Of a DNA stretch of 64,000 nt, positions 45,939-54,477 are shown in pieces. Positions within the stretch are counted from its first letter, which is position 1. The number at the start of each line of letters is the position of its first letter. The position numbers and the translations under genes are program-made. The DNA comes from Prado023 sp963818445. GTDB taxonomy: Bacteria > Actinomycetota > Actinomycetes > S36-B12 > CAIYMF01. The stretch covers positions 124,001 to 188,000 of the forward strand of contig CAWFSG010000019.1 in the NCBI GenBank assembly GCA_963818445.1. Direction: 5' to 3'. The notes below the pieces were generated by a model, which saw nothing but the letters and a program-made list of their open reading frames with translations, was not told the origin of the DNA and searched no databases.

Positions 45939-46610
45939 TCACACGCGCCGGAGCACCGCCACGACCGTGCCCATGATGACCGCGTTGTCACCATCGATCG
46001 GCTCGTAGGCTGGGTTGTGCGGCATCAGCCAGGTATGTCCATCACGGCGCTTGAGGGTCTTGACGGTGGCCTCGTCCTCGAGCAGCGCTGCCACGATGGC
46101 GCCGTTCTCCGCTGACTGACCGGCTCGGATGACCACGAAGTCGCCATCGCAGATGGCCGCGTCGATCATCGAGTCGCCCTTCACCTTGAGCAGGAACAGA
46201 TCCCCGTCGCCAACCAGCTCTCGGGGCAGGGGGAACACCGTCTCCACCACCTGCTCGGCCAGGATCGGCCCACCGGCTGCGATCTGGCCCACCAGGGGCA
46301 CCAGGACGGCGCTCGGTGCGGCGTCGCCGCTGTCCGTGGGATCCGCGGCGTGGCTGTAGGGATCCAGCACCTCCATCGCGCGTGGGCGGTTCGGATCCCG
46401 GCGCAGGACGCCCTTGGCCTCGAGGACCTTGAGCTGGTGGGCAACGCTCGAGGGGGAGTTCAGGCCGACAGCCTCACCGATCTCGCGCACGCTCGGCGGG
46501 TAGCCGCGGCCCTCGACGGACGCCCTGATGACCTCCAGGACCCGGCGCTGACGCGCGGTGAGTCCGACATGGTCCTCAGGGGAGTCGGGGAGTGGGTGGA
46601 TCGTGGCCAT
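45939..46610 (-). CDS. lexA: LexA repressor
   Basis: LexA represses SOS genes and cleaves itself when RecA filaments form. The 223-residue protein has an N-terminal winged helix (TARQRRVLEVIRASVEGRGY, NSPSSVAHQLKVLEAKGVL) and an S24 peptidase domain. The cleavage site is A112-G113 in QIAAGGPI, the nucleophile is Ser147 in GDSM, and the general base Lys184 in ATVKTL. ATG at 46610 follows GGAGGG; the frame continues upstream but without family similarity. A LexA box lies 129 bp upstream, implying autoregulation. It is divergent from a LysM gene. Confidence 0.96.
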   Translation of the reverse strand: MATIHPLPDSPEDHVGLTARQRRVLEVIRASVEGRGYPPSVREIGEAVGLNSPSSVAHQLKVLEAKGVLRRDPNRPRAMEVLDPYSHAADPTDSGDAAPSAVLVPLVGQIAAGGPILAEQVVETVFPLPRELVGDGDLFLLKVKGDSMIDAAICDGDFVVIRAGQSAENGAIVAALLEDEATVKTLKRRDGHTWLMPHNPAYEPIDGDNAVIMGTVVAVLRRV

Positions 46611-46738
46611 GATGCCCTCCAGTTCGGTCCCTCGTGAGCCGTCCGACGTGGCGATGTCAGACCCCTGCGCGAGCCTTGGTTCCAGGCGGTCGATGGGTGG
46701 CCGCCAGGAAGTAACGCTACCGCCGACATCACGATTGT

Positions 46739-46754
46739 TCAAACATCTGTTCGA
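46739..46754. promoter_or_regulatory. LexA box 1 in the lexA/LysM spacer
   Basis: TCAAACATCTGTTCGA differs from the SOS palindrome at one base of the left arm. It probably governs lexA. Confidence 0.75.
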
Positions 46755-46761
46755 TTTGGGC

Positions 46762-46790
46762 TTGAGCGTGTCGGTCAGTGGTGGTACAAC
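46762..46790 (+). promoter_or_regulatory. promoter of the LysM gene
   Basis: TTGAGC (46762-46767) and TACAAC (46785-46790) are separated by 17 bp. Transcription would begin about 10 bp before LexA box 2, so LexA could block it. Confidence 0.55.
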
Positions 46791-46806
46791 TAGCACAGGT
46801 GTTCGA

Positions 46807-46822
46807 GCGAACACCAGTTCGA
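46807..46822. promoter_or_regulatory. LexA box 2 in the lexA/LysM spacer
   Basis: GCGAACACCAGTTCGA keeps both CGAAC/GTTCG arms. It lies just upstream of the LysM ribosome binding site, in the early transcribed region. Confidence 0.82.
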
Positions 46823-46835
46823 GGAGGAGGTCGCG

Positions 46836-47204
46836 ATGTCCACAGTAGGAGCCACCGCAGTCTGGGTCCCGAGTCGGCCGGCTTCGGCACATGACGTTCG
46901 TCTGACCCGTCGCGGGCGACTCGCCCGCAGTGGCGCCCTCGTGGCGCTGATCTTCCTGCTCGCCGTCAGTGTCCTGGACGTGGTGGGCAGCGGCCGCGCG
47001 CTGGCCTCCGACACGTCGGCGCCCCGTGAGGTCCACACCCAGACCGTCGTCGTCGAGCAGGGCGACTCCCTCTGGCTCATCGCCGGGCGCACGGCCCCGT
47101 CGGCCGATCCCCGTGAGGTCGTGACCCGTATCCGAGAGCTCAATGGCATGCGCTCGAACCTCATCCAACCCGGTCAGGTGCTCCTCGTTCCCGGCACGCT
47201 CTGA
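46836..47204 (+). CDS. SOS-linked LysM membrane protein (YneA/Rv2719c-like)
   Basis: The 122-residue protein has a basic N-terminal cytoplasmic part, one membrane segment (SGALVALIFLLAVSVLDVV) and a C-terminal LysM domain (VVVEQGDSLWLIAGR ... NLIQPGQVLLVP) facing peptidoglycan. In Mycobacterium and Corynebacterium the gene divergent from lexA encodes a similar LysM protein that delays division during SOS (Rv2719c/ChiZ, DivS); the position and two LexA boxes support the same role here. ATG at 46836 follows GGAGGAGG. Some homologues have hydrolase activity; no catalytic motif is visible. Confidence 0.85.
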   Translation: MSTVGATAVWVPSRPASAHDVRLTRRGRLARSGALVALIFLLAVSVLDVVGSGRALASDTSAPREVHTQTVVVEQGDSLWLIAGRTAPSADPREVVTRIRELNGMRSNLIQPGQVLLVPGTL

Positions 47205-47233
47205 GTCCGCGTGGAAGTTTTTCTCGGCAATGC

Positions 47234-47262
47234 TTGCGTCCTAGGGATCCAAGGTCTACGGT
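47234..47262 (+). promoter_or_regulatory. promoter of nrdR-nrdJ
   Basis: TTGCGT (47234-47239), a 17-bp spacer and TACGGT (47257-47262) form a good sigma-70-like promoter. Confidence 0.6.
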
Positions 47263-47278
47263 TCACCACATCTAGTAG
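47263..47278. promoter_or_regulatory. NrdR box
   Basis: TCACCACATCTAGTAG fits CACNANATNTNGT of NrdR boxes. It starts right after the -10 and covers the expected start of transcription, so NrdR would repress its own operon. Confidence 0.6.
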
Positions 47279-47293
47279 TTACACCCGTGTAAG

Positions 47294-47323
47294 TCATCCA
47301 CAGGTTGTGGTTGACCATCCACA
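47294..47323. promoter_or_regulatory. two DnaA-box-like repeats before nrdR
   Basis: TCATCCACA (47294-47302) and CCATCCACA (47315-47323) sit 21 bp apart, each followed by GGTT. They resemble TTATCCACA with changes in the first two bases. DnaA control of ribonucleotide reductase is known in other bacteria; here it is inference. Two related ATCCCCAGG copies follow near 47340-47357. Confidence 0.4.
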
Positions 47324-47411
47324 GGTTCTGGACAGGTAATCCCCAGGGTGATCCCCAGGTGAGGGCCGGTCCGCTCGTAGCGAGGCCCGCCGAGACGACT
47401 GGAGGTGACCC

Positions 47412-47900
47412 ATGTACTGCCCGTTCTGCCGCTCCGCAGAGACCCGAGTCGTGGACTCGCGCTCCACGGACGACGGCACCGCGATCCGCCGGCGCAGGCT
47501 CTGCCCCGCATGCAGCCAGCGATTCACCACGGTCGAGACGATGAGCATGCTGGTCGTCAAGAGATCCGGGGTCGTCGAGCCGTTCAGCCGGGACAACGTG
47601 GTCTCCGGCGTGCGCAAGGCATGTCAGGGCCGTCCGGTCAGCGAGGACGACCTGGCCCTGCTCGCCCAGCAGGTGGAGGACAGCCTGAGGGCCTCCGGGC
47701 AGGCGGCGATCGCGTCGCACGACGTCGGCATGGCGATCCTGGGTCCGCTGCGAATCCTCGACGAGGTGGCCTACCTGCGCTTCGCCTCCGTCTACCGGTC
47801 CTTCGAGTCCCTGGCGGACTTCGAGGCCGAGATCACCCTGCTCCGAGCCGAACCGGAGGTCGGGTCCGCGTCTGTGGACCTGCGCTCCGGCGCAACCTGA
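47412..47900 (+). CDS. nrdR: transcriptional repressor NrdR
   Basis: NrdR senses ATP/dATP and represses ribonucleotide reductase genes. The 162-residue protein has an N-terminal zinc ribbon (MYCPFCRSAETRVVDSRST, RRLCPACSQRFTT) and an ATP-cone (VVKRSGVVEPFSRDNVVSGV). ATG at 47412 follows GGAGG. It is the first gene of a likely nrdR-nrdJ unit, 128 bp before nrdJ, and an NrdR box overlaps its promoter. Confidence 0.95.
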   Translation: MYCPFCRSAETRVVDSRSTDDGTAIRRRRLCPACSQRFTTVETMSMLVVKRSGVVEPFSRDNVVSGVRKACQGRPVSEDDLALLAQQVEDSLRASGQAAIASHDVGMAILGPLRILDEVAYLRFASVYRSFESLADFEAEITLLRAEPEVGSASVDLRSGAT

Positions 47901-48028
47901 TCCCTACATCCTGAGCACCACCCGCACCTGGAGCCGGTGCGCACCGCCTGACCGACCAGAACGACCATTCCCGCCCGGGTTACCGGGGAACCACCGCGGA
48001 CCTCCGCGGCCGATCCATAGGAGAGCGC

Positions 48029-50893
48029 ATGACCCGAGCATCGTCGGACAACCAGAAGGCTGCCGAAACCCGCACCAGCGCAGAGAGGCGGCCCCGCGTC
48101 GTGCCCAGCGTCCGCTTCGAGCGTGTCTTCACCACCGAGGGTGTCCACCCCTATGACGACATCGTGTGGGAGAGCCGGGACGTCGTGCAGACGAACTGGA
48201 AGACCAACGAGACGGTGTTCGAGCAGCGCGGTGTGGAGTTCCCGGACTTCTGGTCGGTCAACGCCTACACGATCGTCACCACGAAGTACTTCCGTGGCGC
48301 GGTGGGGACCGAGCAGCGCGAGCACAGCCTGCGCCAGCTGATCGATCGTGTGGTGCTCACGTACGGTCGGGCGGGACGCGAGCACGGGTACTTCGCCACC
48401 GAGCAGGACGCCGAGATCTTCGAGCACGAGCTCACGTGGATGCTGGTCCACCAGGTCTTCTCGTTCAACTCCCCGGTGTGGTTCAACGTCGGGACCGCGT
48501 CCCCCCAGCAGGTCAGCGCGTGCTTCATCCTGTCGGTCGACGACACGATGGACTCGATCCTGAACTGGTACCGCGAAGAGGGCTGGATCTTCAAGGGCGG
48601 GTCCGGCGCCGGCCTGAACCTGTCGCGGATCCGGTCGAGCAAGGAGCTGCTCTCCAGCGGCGGGACCGCCTCCGGTCCGGTCTCGTTCATGCGCGGTGCC
48701 GACGCCTCAGCAGGCACGATCAAGTCCGGCGGGGCCACCCGCCGCGCGGCCAAGATGGTCGTGCTGGATGTCGACCACCCCGACATCGAGGAGTTCATCG
48801 CCACGAAGGTCCGCGAGGAGGAGAAGATCCGCGTCCTTCGCGACGCAGGCTTCGACATGGACCTCGGCGGCAAGGACATCACCTCGGTGCAGTACCAGAA
48901 CGCCAACAACTCCGTGCGCGTCTCTGACGAGTTCATGCGCGCGGTCGAGGAGAAGCGTGAGTTCGGCCTGGTCGCGCGGGGGACCGGCGAGGTGATCGAG
49001 ACCCTCGATGCGAAGACCCTCTTCCGGTCCATGGCCGAGGCCGCCTGGGCCTGTGCGGACCCGGGGATCCAGTACGACGACACGATCAACGACTGGCACA
49101 CCAACCCGGAGTCGGGGCGGATCACTGCGTCCAACCCGTGTTCGGAATACATGAGCCTCGACAACTCGTCGTGCAACCTGGCGTCGTTGAACCTGTTGAA
49201 GTTCCTCAAGGAGGACGACACCTTCGATGCGCCCCTGTTCAAGAAGGCCGTCGAGTTCATCATCACCGCGATGGACATCTCGATCTGCTTCGCGGACTTC
49301 CCGACGGAGGCGATCGGCGACACCACGCGGAAGTTCCGCCAGCTGGGAATCGGGTATGCCAACCTCGGCGCGCTGCTCATGGCCACGGGCCTGGCCTACG
49401 ACTCCGACGGTGGTCGGGCGCTTGCGGCGTCCATCACAAGCCTGATGACCGGCACGGCGTACAAGCGCTCCGCGGAGCTTGCCTCCGTCGTCGGCCCGTA
49501 CGAGGGCTACGCCCGCAACAAGGATGCGCACACCCGGGTCATGCGAAAGCACGCTGCGGCAACCGACTCCCAGCGCACGCATTCCTCCCTGGACGCCGAC
49601 ATCCTCAAGCTCGCATCACAGGTCTGGCAGGAGGGCATCCAGATCGGGACGGTGCACGGGTGGCGCAACGCGCAGGCCTCCGTCCTGGCACCCACCGGCA
49701 CCATCGGCTTCATGATGGACTGCGACACGACCGGAATCGAGCCTGACTTCTCCCTGGTCAAGTTCAAGAAGCTCGTCGGTGGCGGCTCCATGCAGATCGT
49801 CAACCAGGTGATCCCACGCGCCCTGGTACGGCTGGGCTACACAGGGGAGACCATCGAGGCCATCGTCGAGTACATCGCCGAGCACGGCCACGTCATCGAC
49901 GCCCCGGCGCTGAAGCCCGAGCACTACTCGGTGTTCGACTGCGCCATGGGCGAGCGGGCCATCACCCCGATGGGCCACGTGCGGATGATGGCGGCCTGCC
50001 AGCCCTACCTGTCGGGAGCCATCTCCAAGACGGTCAACATGCCGGAGACCGCCTCGATCGAGGAGGTCGAGGAGATCTACTTCCAGGCCTGGAAGATGGG
50101 AATCAAGGCCCTGGCGATCTACCGGGACAACTGCAAGGTCGGCCAGCCGCTGTCCGATGGCAAGGCCAAGAAGGCCGACGCGCAGGTGCCCACCGTCGAG
50201 GTCGAGTACCGGCCGATCCGCAAGCGCCTTCCGAAGTCGCGTCCGAGCCGCACCGTGTCCTTCGCGGTCGGCGGCGCCGAGGGCTACATGACGGCGGGTT
50301 CCTACCCCGACGACGGCCTCGGCGAGGTCTTCCTCAAGCTCGGCAAGCAGGGTTCCACCCTGGCCGGCGTCATGGATGCCTTCTCGATCGCCACGTCGAT
50401 CGCCCTGCAGTACGGCGTGCCCCTCGAGGCGTTCGTCAACAAGTTCGTGAACATGCGCTTCGAGCCCTCAGGCATGACCGATGACCCGGACATCCGGATG
50501 GCGCAGTCGATCGTCGACTACATCTTCCGTCGCCTGGCACTGGACTACCTCGACTACGACAGCAGGGAGGCGCTGGGCATCTTCACTGCCGAGGAGCGTG
50601 CCGCCCAGGTCGCCGCGACCTACGGCGGCTCGCAGCTGGAGATCGACGTCGAGGGCCTGGCACAGTCTGTTCCCGTGGACGAGCTCTCGGCCATCCAGAG
50701 CGGGCCGCTGACTGCCGGGCATGGTGCGGGCGGGATGTCACTGAACGGTGTGCACTCCTCAGCGGAGCTGCTCGAAGCGATCAACGGGAAGTCCTCCGAT
50801 GCACCGCTGTGCATGACCTGCGGCGTGAAGATGCGCCCGGCTGGCTCGTGCTACGTGTGCGAGGGTTGCGGGAGCACCAGCGGCTGCAGCTGA
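48029..50893 (+). CDS. nrdJ: adenosylcobalamin-dependent (class II) ribonucleotide reductase
   Basis: NrdJ reduces ribonucleotides to deoxyribonucleotides using B12, with or without oxygen. The 954-residue protein has an early PVWFNVGTASPQQVSACFILS segment with an active-site Cys, SGAGLNLSRIRSS, NPCSEYMSLDNSSCNLASLN (catalytic radical-loop region) and LAPTGTIGFMMDCDTTGIEP. A C-terminal Zn-ribbon-like tail (CMTCGVKMRPAGSCYVCEGC) ends it, as in the large NrdJ type. ATG at 48029 follows AGGAGA. I looked for a cobalamin riboswitch in the 128-bp nrdR-nrdJ gap and did not find one. Confidence 0.96.
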   Translation: MTRASSDNQKAAETRTSAERRPRVVPSVRFERVFTTEGVHPYDDIVWESRDVVQTNWKTNETVFEQRGVEFPDFWSVNAYTIVTTKYFRGAVGTEQREHSLRQLIDRVVLTYGRAGREHGYFATEQDAEIFEHELTWMLVHQVFSFNSPVWFNVGTASPQQVSACFILSVDDTMDSILNWYREEGWIFKGGSGAGLNLSRIRSSKELLSSGGTASGPVSFMRGADASAGTIKSGGATRRAAKMVVLDVDHPDIEEFIATKVREEEKIRVLRDAGFDMDLGGKDITSVQYQNANNSVRVSDEFMRAVEEKREFGLVARGTGEVIETLDAKTLFRSMAEAAWACADPGIQYDDTINDWHTNPESGRITASNPCSEYMSLDNSSCNLASLNLLKFLKEDDTFDAPLFKKAVEFIITAMDISICFADFPTEAIGDTTRKFRQLGIGYANLGALLMATGLAYDSDGGRALAASITSLMTGTAYKRSAELASVVGPYEGYARNKDAHTRVMRKHAAATDSQRTHSSLDADILKLASQVWQEGIQIGTVHGWRNAQASVLAPTGTIGFMMDCDTTGIEPDFSLVKFKKLVGGGSMQIVNQVIPRALVRLGYTGETIEAIVEYIAEHGHVIDAPALKPEHYSVFDCAMGERAITPMGHVRMMAACQPYLSGAISKTVNMPETASIEEVEEIYFQAWKMGIKALAIYRDNCKVGQPLSDGKAKKADAQVPTVEVEYRPIRKRLPKSRPSRTVSFAVGGAEGYMTAGSYPDDGLGEVFLKLGKQGSTLAGVMDAFSIATSIALQYGVPLEAFVNKFVNMRFEPSGMTDDPDIRMAQSIVDYIFRRLALDYLDYDSREALGIFTAEERAAQVAATYGGSQLEIDVEGLAQSVPVDELSAIQSGPLTAGHGAGGMSLNGVHSSAELLEAINGKSSDAPLCMTCGVKMRPAGSCYVCEGCGSTSGCS

Positions 50894-50911
50894 ACTGAAC
50901 ACTGGCTCCCT

Positions 50912-50947
50912 CGACGGCGTCGGCCCCCCACCGGGTCGGCGCCGTCG
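50912..50947 (+). terminator. hairpin after nrdJ
   Basis: CGACGGCG and CGCCGTCG arms with further imperfect pairing inside, 18 bp after the nrdJ stop. Confidence 0.65.
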
Positions 50948-51117
50948 GCGTTGTTCCGCACGTCGCACGCCTGCTTCCCAGGTATGCGCATGATCACGCC
51001 GGTAACCCCAGTGCGCGGCCTGGATCTGGGGCGGCGTGGCACTTTCGGTCCCCCCGTGCGCACTCATAGGCTCCAGTCACATGCTGGCCGCCCAGGTCGG
51101 CAGTGAGGAAGAGGACC

Positions 51118-52128
51118 ATGACCGATCCCACGTCGACGCCGCCCCCTGAGCGGCCCGAACCCAACGAGACTCCTCCACCCGAGCGCCCGTCCGCCCTTGG
51201 TGAGTCCGCCCTGGCGCCCGAGCCAGCCGACGCCGAACAGCTGGGCGGAGCTGTTCCCCCGCCGCCGCCGTCCAGTGAGGTGCCCCCAGCCCCAGCGGCC
51301 CCTCCGGGCGGCTATCAGCCTCCGCCTCCGCCTCCGGGTGCTGGCTACCCGCCCCCGCCCCCGCCTCCGCCCCCCGGTGGGGCCTACCCGCCGCCGCCCC
51401 CACCTGGGGGCACCTACCCGCCCCCGCCGGGGTACGGCCCGCCCGGGTACGGGCCGCCGGTGTCGCCGGCCCCGCAGCGTGCACCCTTCTCCGCGACTGA
51501 CGCCATCGGGTACGGGTGGAAGGGCTTCACGGCCAACATCGGGCCGCTGGTGCTCATCGGGTTGGTGCTGTTCGTTGCCTCCAGCCTGAGCAGCTGGCTG
51601 TCCCGGGGGTTCGACAGCTGGTTCCTGACGGTCATCGGCTCGGTCCTGGGTGCCTTCATCTCCCTGGTGATCGGCTTGGGGATGATCCGGGCGGCACTGG
51701 CGATCCTCGATGGCGGGCGACCCAGTGTCGAGCAACTGGTCTCCACCAAGGACATCGGCCCGTACATCATCGCGTCCCTGCTTGTGGCGCTGGTCGTCAC
51801 AGTCGGGCTGTTCCTGTGCGTGATCCCCGGGCTCATCGCGGGCTTCCTGCTGCAGTTCTACGGCTATGCCATCATCGACAGGAAGACCGATTCCGTCACG
51901 ACGGCACCTGAGTCAAGTCCCACCGGTGCGATGCGCGCATCCTTCGAGGTCGTTGCCGCCAACGTGGGGCCGCTGATCCTGCTGGCCGTGCTGTGCTTCG
52001 TCGTGAATGTCGCAGGTGCCCTGCTGTGCGGCGTCGGGTTGCTCGTGTCGCTGCCGGTCACGGCAATCGCGATCGCCTACGCGTGGCGGTACTTCTCCGG
52101 CGGCAGGATCGCCGCCCCGACCGCCTGA
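51118..52128 (+). CDS. proline-rich integral membrane protein
   Basis: The first 120 of 336 residues are Pro/Gly/Tyr-rich low complexity with PPPPPPGG and GYPPPPP runs, facing the cytoplasm. The rest has about five membrane segments, with YGWKGFTANIGPLVLIGLVL and ASFEVVAANVGPLILLAVLC as two related halves. The pattern fits a DUF975-like or YciC-type actinobacterial membrane family. ATG at 51118 has GAGGAAGAGG upstream and a TAGGCT -10 further ahead (near 51067). Function is unknown. Confidence 0.75.
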   Translation: MTDPTSTPPPERPEPNETPPPERPSALGESALAPEPADAEQLGGAVPPPPPSSEVPPAPAAPPGGYQPPPPPPGAGYPPPPPPPPPGGAYPPPPPPGGTYPPPPGYGPPGYGPPVSPAPQRAPFSATDAIGYGWKGFTANIGPLVLIGLVLFVASSLSSWLSRGFDSWFLTVIGSVLGAFISLVIGLGMIRAALAILDGGRPSVEQLVSTKDIGPYIIASLLVALVVTVGLFLCVIPGLIAGFLLQFYGYAIIDRKTDSVTTAPESSPTGAMRASFEVVAANVGPLILLAVLCFVVNVAGALLCGVGLLVSLPVTAIAIAYAWRYFSGGRIAAPTA

Positions 52129-52140
52129 TCTGCGCCTCTG

Positions 52141-52180
52141 CTGGTCAGCCCCCGAGTCGCACGGCGTGGGGGCTGACCAG
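52141..52180. terminator. bidirectional terminator between convergent genes
   Basis: CTGGTCAGCCCCC and GGGGGCTGACCAG form a perfect 13-bp stem between the 3' ends of the Pro-rich membrane gene and the SDR gene. Confidence 0.85.
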
Positions 52181-52203
52181 CGTGGAGGTCCGTCGCAGGT
52201 CGC

Positions 52204-53193
52204 TCATGCAGGATCGGAGGACGGCACTTCCCCGGTCTGCTGGCACACCAGGTCCCAGAGTGCCTCGGCATCCCCTGGACGCGGCCCGGTTCCCGGGTAG
52301 CGGACCGTGCCGCGCGGCGCCCGGTCCAACCAGAACGAACCGCTCGGCGCCGGGATCGGGTCGACTCCCGCGAGCCAGACAATCGTGTCGGCACCCTCCT
52401 GGGCCGTGCGCAGGATCGGGCGGGTGAACCTCCGGAACCTCGGAAGCGACTCCTGCACGCCGCGCGTGTCGGCCCAGCCGGGGTGCATCCCATGGAAACC
52501 CACCGCAGGGAAAGCTCGCGCCCACCTCTCGATGAGAGTCACCTGGGCCCGCTTCGCCCGGGCGTAGGCCCGGACCCCGTCGTAGTCGGCGGCCGACATC
52601 TGCACGGTGTCCACGTCGAGCCTCTCGGCGTACATGCCGCCCGAGGACACCACGATCACCCGCGGACTCGTGGCCCGCAGCAGCGCCGGAAGCAGCCTCG
52701 ACGTGAGGATGTGCTGGCTGAGCACCTGAGAGGCGTAGGTCGCTTCGAAGCCCTCGTCGGTGCGCCCGTACTGCGCCGACAGGGCTCCGGCGTTGTGCAC
52801 GAGCACGTCCACCGCGCGGCCGTCGGCGGTGATCTCGTCGGCCACCCGTCGGGCAGCCGCGAGCTCGTCGAGATCCGCGATGTACGTGCGCACCTCACGA
52901 CCCGATTCACTCCCGAGAGCAGCTGCCGCTGCCTGCGTCCGGGCGACGTCACGCCCCACGATGGACAACTCCGCCCCCAACTGCGCCATCTCCTGGGCCG
53001 AGGCCCATCCGATCCCGGAGGTCGCGCCGGTGATCACCACATGGCGCCCATCGAGGCGAGGCAGGTCCGGCCAGTTGAACATGCGCCGTCGCAGCCGGAT
53101 CCCGGTACTGCCGAACCCACCTGCGACGCTGACCTCCAGAGCCCCGTCAGCCACTCGTGCGGCCCCCGTGACCGCCGAACCCAGGATGCTCAC
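52204..53193 (-). CDS. short-chain dehydrogenase/reductase
   Basis: This 329-residue NAD(P)-dependent oxidoreductase has the SDR core: VVITGATSGIGWASAQEM (TGxxxGIG), DVLVHNAGAL (NAG) and a YxxxK-like segment in YDGVRAYARAKRAQ. IVVSSGGMYAERL holds the catalytic Ser. It resembles the retinol-dehydrogenase-like branch. GTG at 53193 overlaps the SRPBCC stop (GTGA). The first 40 residues before MFNWPDLPRLDGRHV are unusual and may be linked to coupling with the upstream gene. Confidence 0.85.
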   Translation of the reverse strand: MSILGSAVTGAARVADGALEVSVAGGFGSTGIRLRRRMFNWPDLPRLDGRHVVITGATSGIGWASAQEMAQLGAELSIVGRDVARTQAAAAALGSESGREVRTYIADLDELAAARRVADEITADGRAVDVLVHNAGALSAQYGRTDEGFEATYASQVLSQHILTSRLLPALLRATSPRVIVVSSGGMYAERLDVDTVQMSAADYDGVRAYARAKRAQVTLIERWARAFPAVGFHGMHPGWADTRGVQESLPRFRRFTRPILRTAQEGADTIVWLAGVDPIPAPSGSFWLDRAPRGTVRYPGTGPRPGDAEALWDLVCQQTGEVPSSDPA

Positions 53194-53670
53194 CTGGACC
53201 CCGCTCCGTGCTCGGCTGCGAGCGACTCCAGTTCGGCACGCAGCCCCTGCTCGGCCCGCCGTCCGATCACCTGGAAGCTCTGGTGCAGGGGCCAGTCCAT
53301 CACTCGACCGAGCCCACGCAGGGTGAGGATCGCGTCGTACTCGACCTGGCACCCGTTCGCCGTCGGGGTGACGGTGATGGTGTCGTCAGCGGAGAACGAG
53401 CCGGTCTCGGCCCTGAGCACCACGCGACCCGGCTCGTCTGCGTGCACGTCGACTCGCTCGACGACGGCGTACTCGAGCGGGATGTGGCGGGGGCCGAAGG
53501 TCGCGATCACGCGGTACCGGGCGCCCACCTGCCCCGGCATCCCCGGAGACCAGGGTCGCTTCGGTGATGCCCGGATCCCAGTCGCCGACGGTTGCGAAGT
53601 CCGCGAGATGGTCAAGGACGAGGCTCGCGGGAGCCGACGTCTGCAGGGTTGTTGTTGTGAAGCGGGCCAT
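53190..53670 (-). CDS. SRPBCC (START-like) family protein (one frameshift)
   Basis: The N-terminal frame starts at ATG 53670 with MARFTTTTLQTSAPASLVLDHLADFATVGDWDPGI, typical of polyketide-cyclase/SRPBCC proteins. After about 45 residues the frame shifts near 53540. The second frame continues GARYRVIATFGPRHIPLEYAV, then GSFSADDTITVTPTANGCQVEY and VIGRRAEQGLRAELESL to the stop, completing the fold of about 160 residues. The partner SDR gene overlaps its stop, so the pair may act on one hydrophobic substrate; this is inference. Confidence 0.8.
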
Positions 53671-53957
53671 GGATCAAGTCTGCGGCCTGCGCTGCCGCAC
53701 CGCATCCGCCCTCGACAGCCACCGACCCGAACCACCGGCGCGGCGTTGCGCCGTTCTGTTCAGGTGCCGAGGTAGTTTCTCAATCAGGGCCCGGGCGCTC
53801 TGCGGAGGGGAAGCCGCAGGATGTTCGGGCCCCTCAACGTCCGTGACCGTCCAGTTGGGCGCACTTGGACCCCACCGTGCGTCATTGCAGGGGTCGCAGG
53901 GTAACCTCGCGGCCACTGGGGTGGGGGACACCGAGACGACGATGGGCGGGAGCACGC

Positions 53958-54410
53958 ATGACGCAGCACGGACGGGTGATGCTGACCCCGGACGGCAGGG
54001 CCAGCCTCCAGGCACGTGCCGACGAGATCGCCAATGCGGAGCTGCCCGCGATGCGTCCCCTGCTCGTTGAGGACGAGCGCGACGAGCGCGTCGTTGCCGA
54101 CTTCGAGCGGCTCCAGGCTGAGCACGATCGGCTCGTGGTGCTCCTGGGCACCTCGGGAACCCTGGACCTCGGATCGCTGGGGTCCGTGATCACCCTGGGC
54201 AGCCGAGTGGCTCTCACCGACGCCGACGGACAACGGCTCGTCGTGCGGATCGTCGATCCGGTCGAGGCCTACCTCGACGAGGAGCGGATCAGCGACACCT
54301 CACCCCTCGCCCTGGCACTGATCGGCCATTCGGTGGGCGACGAGTGCGTGGTGGTTGCCCCAGCGAGCACCTGGACCGCGAAGGTGCTCGCCGTCGGCGA
54401 GGAGATCTGA
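53958..54410 (+). CDS. GreA/GreB-family elongation factor-like protein
   Basis: The 150-residue protein has an N-terminal helical part (GRVMLTPDGRASLQARADEI) and a C-terminal FKBP-like domain (GSVITLGSRVALTDADG, ISDTSPLALALIGHSVGDE) as in GreA, which rescues backtracked RNA polymerase. It is close in size to GreA (about 160) but diverged, and the acidic tip of the coiled coil is not obvious. A regulator of polymerase without cleavage activity is possible. ATG at 53958; a TAACCT -10 lies near 53902. Confidence 0.75.
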   Translation: MTQHGRVMLTPDGRASLQARADEIANAELPAMRPLLVEDERDERVVADFERLQAEHDRLVVLLGTSGTLDLGSLGSVITLGSRVALTDADGQRLVVRIVDPVEAYLDEERISDTSPLALALIGHSVGDECVVVAPASTWTAKVLAVGEEI

Positions 54411-54477
54411 GCACAGCTGTCCACAGATCCACCTGACCCACCTTCCCGATCTCGCAATCGGGGACAACGGTTGGGCC

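Noticed and set aside
47901..48028. Cobalamin riboswitch before nrdJ
   Set aside because: The gap is only 128 bp and I do not see the B12-box core; only small GC hairpins are present.
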